The notes beneath the pieces are model-generated. The model was given only the letters and a program-made list of their open reading frames with translations, was not told the origin of the DNA and ran no database searches. Of a DNA stretch of 64,000 bases, positions 37,825 through 47,583 are shown one piece after another (positions within the stretch are counted from its first letter, which is position 1; each line of letters opens with the position of its first letter). Location: contig NC_092673.1 of NCBI RefSeq assembly GCF_964355755.1, forward strand, positions 27,099,001 through 27,163,000, written 5' to 3'. A program made the position numbers and the translations under genes. Source of the DNA: Antedon mediterranea. Lineage: Eukaryota; Echinodermata; Crinoidea; Comatulida; Antedonidae.

Positions 37825-39100
37825 AGAAGGGGTGTGATAATAATATAAATTATAATCAGATTGCATTAAAAATGTAATTTCCAAACTATTGTGTCCGAAT
37901 TTAGAATTTTATCAGAATAAACTTATTGTATTTCCTATAAGAGATTTTTTGATGTGACTGTCATTTTTATTATAGTATTTCATGTATAAATCTATTTTTG
38001 TTACTTGTACTGTACCATTTGTTTTTTTGGATTGCTATTTTTATTTATTTTTTCAAAGTCAATTTTTTTAAGCAGATTGTTTGTAAATAAAAGGCAATGT
38101 GCCAACCCATTATTACAAACTCAATCTGTAGGCTTACAATGTTTTAAAAAAGTATAAAAATAAGAACTCAATGTTATTAATATTATGCAATATTGTATTG
38201 CAGAGTTCATATATTAATAATAGCACTTTGTTTTCGTAATTGGATAACACTACAGATTATTTATATTAGAAAAAAAACAAATTGATTCCAGGAATGATAT
38301 CATTTCCAACAAGGAACCTTAATTATGTTCACATAGAGGGTGCCTTGTGGGAAATGGAATGTTTGTACTACTGTATAGTAGTATGCTTTGTTTAAAATTA
38401 AGGTCATGTGGTTACTACTAGTCCTGTGCATCAGTAGGCCTACTTTAAATAAAAAGCTTATTTAATACTGTATTTATTATTTTCAAAAAACAAAATTTGA
38501 CGGACAATACCAAGGTCAAATGGATGTGACAAATGAAATAGTACGGTTACAAAATTATAATTTCATTTATTTTTAGATTTCTTACTAAACCAACAACTAT
38601 CATAACCTATAGGCCTTAGTTGTTTTCATATAAACTTGAGATTTATTATTCTAAATTAATCCATACTTTTTCAGTTATAAGCATCAATAAATTATTAAAA
38701 TAAATTATTTAATTTATAAAATAAATTAATTCTTAAGCTAATTAAATTGGGAAGTCAACCATCCAAAACACTGATATGATATACCTAAAACTTAAAAGTA
38801 TTTAATATTATAATAATTAAAAATAAACTGCTACTTTACAAATTACTGGTGTAGTTCGTTTAAACAAATCTAGCTGGCTGGGTCCTAACCGGTTATGAAA
38901 AGGGTCCAATCGTCCCCTGTGTCCCCCAACAGAACAGCTGGTTACCTCTCCTGGCGGTCTAACTAAATGGCTTGCTAAAATTATTTTTGCATAAAGTAGT
39001 AAGCCTAGCTAGCTCCTATCTAGCTAGGCCTACGTAGGGCCTAGGCCTAGTCTTTGTATGTACTCAACTATAAATAATCGCAATTATAAAACAAACTTAC

Positions 39101-39169
39101 GAAGAACTCTTTCTTGACAAAATTTACGTATTCGATCGATGGAGGTAAAACAAGCTTTTCATAATTGCT
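39101..39169 (-). other. Candidate minus-strand exon, gene unknown
   Basis: Between an acceptor-like TTAATTTACAG and a consensus donor (TTC then GTAAGT) one frame is open for 22 codons and reads NYEKLVLPPSIEYVNFVKKE and then FF. The composition looks coding, but the segment is short and I recognise no family. It could instead be the noncoding 5' exon of FBXW5, whose first coding exon needs an upstream partner; joined to it this frame would stop at once, consistent with UTR. Confidence 0.35.
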
Positions 39170-39667
39170 GTAAATTAATGAAACCAACCTGCGCAATTTT
39201 TAGAAAAATAATTTATTTTTGTTTTTGTGTGAGCGCCACCAATAGTTTTCTTTGAAACGTGTTTTTTTTTTTTTTTTGCAGATCGAACAAGTTTCGGGTT
39301 TTTCTCACAGATGACAGACATACGGAAATTAAATAATATAATAAATAATAATCTATATAATTTTAATAAATACATCGCTTTGAGGTGCGTGAATTGTCAT
39401 GCATGAATAGTCCTACATAAAAATACAGATAAACCATATGTTGAGGTAGATATTATCTAAGATATCTCTCAATTGACAAAACCATTGTAATTTACTGAAC
39501 TGAAAACAAATGATTTAATTGGTCGTGAAAGTTAGGTTAGGGCCTAGCAGATGTGTTTTCTATCGAGATGGAAAGATGAACGTTATACCACAAAGAACTC
39601 TTATTTCAAACCTTCAAATTTTAAGAGTTGTCACTGTGTTCTGATCGTCAAGAAGAAGACGTTAACG

Positions 39668-40557
39668 ATGGGATCACTGGGCCTCTTTGTCTTATCATTA
39701 ATTAGTACGATTTTACTTGTAAGTATTTATTTGTTTTTTAGCCTCTACATCATGTACTGTAAATAAACAATTTTTTGCTAAGATTATTACAAATAGTTTA
39801 ATTAATTAATTGAAATGTCTTTTGTGCATCTCAACGTACGAAGAGTTAATGTTAATTTATGATGTGAGATAAGAACAAAAAAGATGGGTTTTTAAAAAAA
39901 GAATTTTAAAAACTTCGACAGAAAGTGCATTCTGAATAGGATTACTGTGTAGTGTAGAGCCGCGAATTGTGAAATCAACTAAAATGCAAAAAAACACAAA
40001 AATAGCCACTCCTAAAATCAACGTACCGGTAATTCGTAAAATGTTCTGCTTACAAAAAGTGTTACAGAAAGTCTTCTTTTTATTACCATTTGAGGCTCTT
40101 TTAAAAACGGGGAGAAATTTATATATTTTTTGTGTCCATTTTATAATTGATTGTTAAAGATCTAGTTTTATACAGTATATTAATCTTACTTCAATCACTG
40201 GGTGGTAAAAGAGAACCACATCAATTTTATACATAGACTTTCTATTTATATACTTAAGTTTTACCGATTTTATTAGATAGGAAATAATTACATTATTGTA
40301 ACATTTTTTAAACGGATTATTAGTTTTCATATTTCCCGAATTTGTTTGTTTTAATTGTGAGGAGGGCCTACTGTGATTTAAAATATATTGTTTCATAATA
40401 ATTAGGCTGGTGGACAATGTATTGTTAATAACATTGAGTACGCACAGGGGACTTCATTCAAGCCCAGCTGTCGCGAGCAATGCATGTGTCTCGAGAACGG
40501 ACAGTATGGCTGTGTGTCCATGTGTGTTAATGAGCATGTCAAACCAATGGCTTGCAG
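39668..40557 (+). CDS. Small secreted protein with partial VWC domain (exons 1-2)
   Basis: Exon 1 (39668-39718) begins with ATG and encodes a 17-residue hydrophobic signal-type segment (MGSLGLFVLSLISTILL) before a GTAAGT donor. Exon 2 (40406-40557) continues in phase and encodes GGQCIVNNIEYAQGTSFKPS, then CREQCMCLENGQYGCVSMC and PMAC. This is the first half of a von Willebrand factor C domain like that of CCN proteins (C-xx-G--Y--G--F-PSC---C-C---G--GC---C). The CCEEWVC-type second half was not found. A possible short last exon at 41633-41651 would add RACAGN and a stop, with AATAAA near 41661. An in-frame ATG lies upstream at 39551, but the later one gives the better signal peptide. It could be a real mini-protein, a partial gene or a CCN relic. 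Confidence 0.55.
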
Positions 40558-40598
40558 GTATAGATTGACTTTAATATACTTTCTTTTAAACGGAAGAA

Positions 40599-40835
40599 TT
40601 AAGGATGTATTGTCCCCCAAAAAACATAAAAATCAGATTTTTGTAGTTTTAATTTAATCAATCCGAAAAAAATTTAACCAAAAACCATTGGCTGGCAGCC
40701 AATTTGACTATCGTTTGCTTTAACAGTTTTTTCAGGTAAATCATTTTTTTAAAATTCAATTTTTGGTCAAAGTGAATAACTGAAAAAGTGAAAATAATTC
40801 TCCAAATATTTTTTTAGGGGAAAATATATCTTTAA
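40599..40835. mobile_element. TTAA-ended MITE family, copy 4
   Basis: Ends are TTAAGGATGTATTGTCCC and AAAATATATCTTTAA. Internal blocks TTGGCTGGCAGCCAATTTGA and TTCAATTTTTGGTCAAAGTG are shared with the copies at 9878 and 60110. Confidence 0.65.
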
Positions 40836-41790
40836 ACGCATTTACAAAGCGCTATATAGCTGTAGAATAGGCATAGGTAAATTGGGTGGTACCTCTTAGA
40901 AAAAACAGGACCCATCATTTGTTATTCTATACAGACCAGGGAGTTATTAACTCATTATATGAGCAACTTGATAGCATCAGGGAGTTGTACTTTACAACTT
41001 CCTGAGTATGATCGAAACTCTATGTGCTCCTACTAGAAAGAAAAGCATTTTGATGTACTATGATCTAGGAACTCTGGCTTTTAATAATTTTCAAATTAGA
41101 TCTTTTAAAACATCTATTTAATTGCCATATGAATATTAGGTCGTGGGTTCGAATCCCAGCACCACGTTGCTACTAAATGCTAACACAATAAATCTTATAG
41201 ATCTCCGGTGCTAATAGAGGTTAAAAACCAATGTTGCCGCGAGTGGTTGTGTGAGGGCACAGTTGAATACAAGAACACATCTACTACAAAAATATCTTCC
41301 AGCTCAGTTAACGGTACTTGTTTTATTGTTTATTAAATATATGATTTTCTGTTGTAAATTACATTATTTAGTCTTATTTAACCCTTCTAACTGAACCCAC
41401 AAGCCAACTAGATTTTTAGTTTTACATGATACCAGGGTAGGTGTGTAGTGTTAGGGTTAGACCCACTTTTTGACAGTAAAAGTGAAATTATGAACTACGT
41501 TTTAATATACAGCCTTGTGAAAAAACATAATTTTTTTCCCCTACAAAAACAAACGTACTACTGTATTAGTATTACTGTATCAGAACCTCATTTTAGGGTA
41601 ACCCTTGTTCCTTTAAAAATAATTAATTTCAGAGCTTGCGCAGGAAACTAAAGTTGTAAAATAAATAAATATTAACATCCAATATTATAATCTTATTTCT
41701 TTATTAATTAGGGAAATTGGACCTACAGGGATTATCAGGAAAGCCTTGAAATAACCACATAAAAGTAAGTCATTAAGGGACCATGTTAAC
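40836..41790. other. Spacer between the VWC gene and ZNHIT6
   Basis: I see no firm exon apart from the tentative VWC last exon at 41633-41651. A lone polymerase III B box (GGTTCGAATCC, near 41148) suggests a decayed SINE. Confidence 0.4.
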
Positions 41791-42145
41791 ATCAAGGGAC
41801 CACCATGTCAAAGGACCATATTGACATCAAGGGACCACCATGTCAAAGGACCATATTGACATCAAGGGACCACCATGTCAAAGGACCATATTGACATCAA
41901 GGGACCACCATGTCAAAGGACCATATTGACATCAAGGGACCACCATGTCAAAGGACCATATTGACATCAAGGGACCACCATGTCAACATTAAGGGACCGT
42001 GTCAACATTAAGGGACAATGTCAACATTAAGAGACCACCATGTCAACATTTAGGGACCGTGTCAACATTATGGGACAATGTCAACATTATGGGACCATGT
42101 CAACATTAAGGGGCCATGTCAACATTAAGGGACCATGCCAAAATT
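41790..42145. repeat. 35-bp minisatellite passing into a 20-22-bp one
   Basis: Five copies of a 35-bp unit (GGGACCACCATGTCAAAGGA, then CCATATTGACATCAA) change into shorter CATGTCAACATTAAGGGAC units to about 42140. It lies just past the 3' end of ZNHIT6. Confidence 0.9.
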
Positions 42146-42366
42146 ATTCCCATACAGTTACTACTCTTTAACTTGTTTTTTTTTGTCATTATATACATAA
42201 TTTACTGCAATAACTAAAATCAGGTGCTATTGAAGTAAATAATGTATTACTGCAATATTATTTTGTATCTGTAAATATTTAGTAAATATGAACTGGACTG
42301 AACAATTATTTTTTGTCTGCTTCTTCATTACTGAGTTCAGATACCCTTTCTTCTTCTACTGACACA

Positions 42367-45300
42367 CTATCTTCTTTCTGACTGTTTTTCCCATGTTTCC
42401 CTTACTATACATTCTTTACTTTTCTTAGTTTCTTCACTTTTCTCAGTTAAATTTTCTACACATGCCTCAAATGACTCGTTCAGGCTTACTTTGTCCTTGC
42501 ATTCTAAAACTTGTTCTTTAAGATTGTCCATCGATTCAGATGTGTCCGTTTGACGATATTCTTTCTCCACCATGTGTTCATCTTCAACTGTATATTCTTT
42601 AACCTCTTCATTGGTCACATTGCTATTGTGTTCATTTTTATCTGTGCATTCCTCTACAGAGTCTCCTTCAAGAACTTAAAGGAAATCGAATGAATTGAAG
42701 ATGGAATTGGAGTATGAGGTCAAAGTTCATTGACTTAGCAAGGATATATTGAGTGGGAAAAGATTAAATTATCAGAACAATCAGAGCATGCACTATGGAT
42801 ACTTATATTACATGGATGGATCATAGATATAATTCGATAAATTTTAAGCTCTGTCTACAGTATCAAACTAATTTGAGCAAAAAAGTTTGATGTGCCCAAA
42901 TATGGTAGTGATATGACATCATCATGTCCCTATATGGAGACATCACATAAAGTTTGATAGTGTAGACAGAGCTTTACCTGTAACACTGATTTATATCTGT
43001 ATGTAATATTAGATGCATTAAATAATCAAAGAGCTGCATAAGAGGAGTAAATAGGTAAATAACATAGATATGGTACTCCTGAGACCTGGAGGAAACTCTC
43101 CTCGACCACCAGTTGATCTCGGTTTGCTGGTGCTTCTTTATTTTGCCAGGTTCATGCTAGAGGACGTTTCTTTAATGGTCAATCAACTATTCTTCCGTGT
43201 CAAAGAAGAATTTTGCAGATAAATCAGTTAGGTTAGATCGTGAATGGGCTTGTGAACCTTTAACCTCACCTTTAGATGTGTACTTGTCTGCCTCACCCTT
43301 CATAACCACATGCATTGTGGGATACTCGATCACTACTTTTCCTTTTAAATTTTCTTCAATAGACTTAAACAAATCTAGTTTATAATACCTAAAGTAAATT
43401 ATTTAAAAAAAACAAATGCACATTACTGCATGAATAACATTTTAAATGATACAGTGGCCAAATTTGTGAAAATAATTGTAAAAAAATAAAAGATTTACTG
43501 TACTTTCTGTTGTGATGTATGCTTCTGTCATACTCCATAAAAATGGCAATGTTATTAATGTCATCACTTATGTAACATTTCAACCTGCGAAAGACAATAT
43601 ATTTATTTATTTTTAAATTTTACCAACCAAATGCTGATGCTTTACACAAAACTTCAAATGTTAAATGTTATTACCGTATATCCTCTGGAATAATATCACC
43701 CCCCTCCACAACCAGAACATGTAATTGAGCCAACTTTGGTGGGGGAGGTGGGCAGGGAGATCAAAACTCTACTCACTCTAAAAAAGTTATGGAATGCAGT
43801 TCCACTGTTTAACCACTCGGCCAATCACTCACTAATCCTTTAGCAGATGCATTTTCAAATAGAGATAACTAATTATACAGACTGGATGTATATTTTATTA
43901 GTGACTTTTATTATGATATTACCTCTGACGGTGAATAGGGTTGCTCTCTGTAGCATGTAGATACTTCTTCAATACATTGTGGATGGTTAGTTTATCTGAT
44001 ATTCTGAAAAAAAAAATCCATGGTTTTTAAATTTTCACAACATCCTACAGCAAATACATGACTCGCCAATTTTATGATGGAAACCCGTATAATAATGACG
44101 ATAGGAATATTGTATTGGCCTTCAGGAAAAGGTGGAATTTTTCCAGGATTTGAACCCAGGACCCTGGTATTTGTAAGCAAGCATGTCAACCACTAAGCCA
44201 CAGTGCCACTACATTAGTTCAATCACAAGGAGGAAGCTCTGACTACATCTTACTTTCTTTCAAAGATCTCTGCATCATCTGCTTCTGGGAACTTCCAGTT
44301 TACGCACCAAAATATTGTATTAGGACTGGAAGAGAAATGAACAAAGGTTGGGTACATAGACAAATTCAAATCAAGTAAAGATTGATTCTCATACTGTATC
44401 TACAATTTGTACACTATCATAGGTCAATTCTGTGATAGTGTTGGGGTCTCTAATTGGAGGGTGGTCCTTAATTGGACAGTATAATATGGTAAGCAATCTC
44501 TCACCTTTCTTTGAATGTTCGGGAGGAGTTTCGTTTGTGTTTTGTGAAGACATTCGGCAAGAATGAAAGCTCTACTCCTTTCCGATCAGCGGTGCGCTTT
44601 AGAAATTTGTTCTAAGGAAAAACGAACAGGATTAAAGTGTCGTCACCCCTGCTCCGGCACGTTCCAGTTCGGCTCCAGCAAATCGATCAAATGTCAATTT
44701 TTTTTTTCATTGGTGCATAGCCTTGTGGAGCATCGTGAAAATGAAACATTGACATTCAATTTGATCATCCGGCGCCAGACCAGAACAGTGCAGGAACAGG
44801 TGTGAAAGATTTAAGAAAAATACAGGGGCACTCAGTACTCATAGTGTATAATATAACGACCACCGCTTCTACTGATTTTGGAATATGAAAAGAGCTGTTT
44901 ATTTGAATTACCCTGTTTTGAATTTTGTAGGGAAATTTCTTTAAATTTCTGACTGCATTGTCCGCTGTACGGTCTACATCTTCCAAAAACCTGTAGTCTG
45001 CAAAAAAAAAAAAAAAACAAGCAATAGAATTGTGGTAAATTCAAACAAAAAATCAGTAAACTAAGAAATTATTAAAATTTCAATTTTGTACAAGGCACAC
45101 TGCGTACAATAGTTTATCAGCAAATTGTTATTGGTTTGTTTTGTGTCATTGAAAGAATAACAAATAAAATCAACATTTACCACTGAGAAGATTATTTTCT
45201 GTGAATTTTTTTATAGGTACAAACACGGTTTTGTCTCTCTGTCCATTACATTCTTCTTTCACTTTATGCAAATTAACACATTTTACACTGAAAAAAATAA

Positions 45301-46904
45301 AAGACAGTTACTACAGTAAACATATAATTATAAAAGTCTCAAACAATAGCCATAATAGGCCTATAGATGTAACTGCCTAATGGGTATGTTATGCGCGATT
45401 TGAACGATTTGCGCAATTTGAAATTGCGCAAAAAAATCCTTGCGCAATTTGAAATTCCGCAAAGAATTCTTGCGCAATTTAAAATTGCGCAAGGGATTTT
45501 TTGGGCAATTTCAAATTGCGCAATCAACTTGCGCAAGAAAATCTTTGCGCAATTTAAAATTGCGCTGCACAATTTGTAAATTGCGCAAGATAGTTCTTGC
45601 GCAATATGACACCTTTGCGCAATTTGAAAACGAACTGTAAATTTTCCCATACATGGCTAGGCTAGGCCTAGGCAGAGGAGTTTAAAATTTAGTATTTTAT
45701 TATATAAATTAGACCATTTCAATGAAGATAATGTTTAATACTCACTTTTTAAGTTTTTAATATTAGTTTAAGCTAGGCCATGTAACCTAGTCAGTATCAG
45801 TAGTCCAGACCCTAGCTAGGCTAGAGTAGTATAGCCGGCCGCCCGCGCCGCGCCCGCCTGGTGGAACACCACCGCTTCGTTTTCCTTCGTCGGTTCTTCG
45901 ACGGTATGCTAACTTATAACAATATTTGCACTACTAAATTAAGGAAATGCGATATTTATCTTTAATTTTGAATCATTCTTAGAAATTACTATAAAAATAT
46001 GGGTGTGCATGATTTCACAATCTGTCGAAAAACCTTGCGCAATTTGCAGATTACTTGCGCAATTTAATACGTTGCTTGCGCAATTTGAAACACATGTTTC
46101 AATTCAAATTGCGCAAGGATTTTTTTTGCGCAATTTCAAATTGCGCAAATCGTTCAAATCGCGCATAACAGGTACATCTGAATTGTTTGTAGTGGGCCAG
46201 ATCATGAAGGTTCCTTCATAGTCAGATAAGAGAAGATTTTCTTGTTTTTACTCACTCGCCATTGATTTTATGTTTTCTCCTAGATATTTTAGACCGGCAC
46301 CTTGATCTTCTCAATTACTGATTTTATTTGTGTATGTATGCTATGCACATTTTTAACAATTTTTTAACCAATTGTCTTGGGCAATTTCAAATTGGGCTGC
46401 GCAATGTAGCCAACAATTATAATAATGCACTTTACTTGTCAATTGTATGACTCGCTATACAACCCCCAGGAGAGGTGTGTCATTTGTCAAATTGCGCAAA
46501 GAATTTGTGCGCATAACATGATGAGGACGCAAAAAGTGAATTTTAAAGTATGCTAAAAAATGCGTAAAAAACAACACGACCGATTACCTGCAAGTTTGTT
46601 TGGAGCACCGTGGACATCTATACTTGGAAACCTCTTCAGAACAAACTTCACATCTACGAGAAAAACAACCCAGTCAAATAATGTGGTACGAAGTGACTCC
46701 GGTGCCTGGTTACAGATGGTAGTAGAGGCCTACCTTACCTGGTCCTACCTAGCTAGAGGTGAGCCAGGCCTAGCCTGAATAAAGTTAATTTTACTGCTAA
46801 AGGATATTATACGGATCAAATTATATATACCATAGTAGTACAGTTTGTAATAATAAAGTTAACGTTGTTATTGAAACATACCTTTTTGTATCTGTGATAT
46901 CCAT
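42367..46904 (-). CDS. ZNHIT6: Box C/D snoRNA protein 1 (ZNHIT6/BCD1), ten coding exons
   Basis: Exons 46904-46882, 46653-46588, 45287-45181, 44997-44912, 44611-44505, 44325-44254, 44003-43923, 43584-43504, 43388-43270 and 42674-42367 join in frame to 349 residues. The family is an assembly factor for box C/D snoRNPs. The HIT zinc finger starts at residue 9: C-EV-C (9, 12), C-PR-C (21, 24), C29 and C33, H37, C43. Family blocks follow: YRFLEDVDRTADNAVR, FLKRTADRKGVELSFLPN, FWCVNWKFPEA, DKLTIHNVLKKYL, SNPIHRQRLKCYI and NLKGKVVIEYPTMHVVMKG. Human ZNHIT6 (470 residues) has a long acidic N-terminal region that is absent here; instead the last exon adds an acidic, Glu/Lys-rich tail. If the GTGAGG donor at 43269 is not used, exon 9 reads on to a stop at 43187 and gives 274 residues. 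Confidence 0.94.
42847..42974. mobile_element. MITE, AAGCTCTGTCTACACT family, complete 128-bp copy
   Basis: Inverted ends AAGCTCTGTCTACAGTATCA and TGATAGTGTAGACAGAGCTT flank a core with AAATATGGTAGTGATATGAC. Relatives lie at 49823, 52289 and 63519. This copy is in the last intron of ZNHIT6. Confidence 0.8.
44085..44215 (-). mobile_element. tRNA-derived SINE head in a ZNHIT6 intron
   Basis: On the minus strand: A box TGGCTTAGTGG (44190-44200) and B box GGTTCAAATCC (44146-44156), with AGGGTCCTGGGTTCAA shared with the SINE at 22566. The tail part differs or is truncated. It is not a tRNA gene, as no closing acceptor stem is present. Confidence 0.65.
44634..44813. mobile_element. Foldback MITE (CACACCTGTTCCGG family), decayed copy
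   Basis: It matches the near-perfect palindrome at 60547-60729 through CCGGCACGTTCC, CGATCAAATGTCAA, GAAAATGAAACATTGA and GGAACAGGTGTGAAAGA, with many changes. It lies in the ZNHIT6 intron between coding exons 4 and 5. Confidence 0.7.
45387..46170. mobile_element. 784-bp TIR element with GCGCAATTTGAAATTGCGC arrays
   Basis: The ends are inverted for at least 44 bp without mismatch (left TGTTATGCGCGATTTGAACG, right CGTTCAAATCGCGCATAACA), then pair on to about 68 bp with one indel in an A run. GGTA flanks both sides (45383-45386 and 46171-46174), a candidate 4-bp target duplication. Inside each end lie palindromic TTGCGCAATTT repeats. The centre (45650-45910) is unlike the ends: TAGGCC-rich and then strongly GC-rich (GCCGGCCGCCCGCGCCGCGC). 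A decayed relative lies at about 46370-46520. It occupies ZNHIT6 intron 2. Confidence 0.8.
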
Positions 46905-47576
46905 CCTTCCTCTAGTAGCTAGGCTTAGCTGTAGTGCATGCTAGGTAGGCCAACTATCGCGAAAAAACACGTGTAGTGTGTGGTGGACGACGTGCTTCAA
47001 TAATTCAATAACACATTTTTATAGAGGACGCTGCTATCAGCAACTTCTGACGTCACACTTACCTGACAACCATACAACAACTTTTTGATCGTAATGTTTT
47101 TGTGCTGAAGTTTCGATTTAAAACGTGCAATATTATTGATTTTTCTTTCGAATTTATTTAGAAATTAGAAGCAGTAAGTTTTTATATAACATTTTAAGTA
47201 GCTTATGTGAAAATTATATTGTATTTTGAAAGGGAAACTTAGCCTTAATTTATAATTAATAAGCTAGGGCCTCACTCAGGCTCTCTAGCCTAGCTAGGCT
47301 AGCTAGGGCCCGGGGCCAGTAGGCCTAGGCCACACAGGACACACCAGCCAGGCTAGAGTAGGCCCTAGAGCCTCTCTCTATAGACCTGGACAAGAGAGTA
47401 GATACCCTAGGCCAAGGCCTGCTTTTAATTTATTAGTGTACTTAGCTAAGCCTGTTCTATATAGGCCTAGTAATACATAGCCTAGCTTATCTTATTTATT
47501 AATTAAAATTAGTTATGTATGCCGCCCTCGAGGCCTATTATTTAATATGAAACAAACGTTTTTCCATCTTTTTCAG
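46905..47576. promoter_or_regulatory. Shared divergent promoter of ZNHIT6 and CFAP157
   Basis: The two start codons are 679 bp apart on opposite strands. A perfect CRE/ATF palindrome TGACGTCA lies at 47048-47055. A GTAAGT donor at 47174 probably ends the noncoding first exon of CFAP157, whose second exon opens after TTTTTCAG at 47577. TAGGCC-type motifs cluster at 46910-46950 and 47260-47480. There is no clear TATA box. Which gene uses the CRE is unknown. Confidence 0.6.
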
Positions 47577-47583
47577 ATACAAA

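Larger units (their letters stand above)
31078..39100. other. 8-kb region with no recognised gene
   Basis: AT-rich, with a GGGGACACC-family fragment (31255-31350), a TTAA-ended MITE (32105), a LINE 3' end (33108-33642), a G20 run at about 34412, a local duplication near 36.7-36.96 kb and a 44-bp repeat (37.6 kb). Near 31560-31620 and 38990-39060 there are TAGGCC-like clusters, possible promoter or 5'UTR sites for FBXW5 (minus) or the VWC gene (plus). I found no coding exon I could defend. Confidence 0.5.

Noticed and set aside
41120-41180. Possible tRNA gene (GGTTCGAATCCC)
   Set aside because: Only the B-box/T-arm part is present; there is no acceptor stem, anticodon arm or A box at the right distance. 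More likely a decayed SINE.
46560-46778. Plus-strand 72-codon frame
   Set aside because: It is the antisense of ZNHIT6 exon 2, which encodes the zinc finger.
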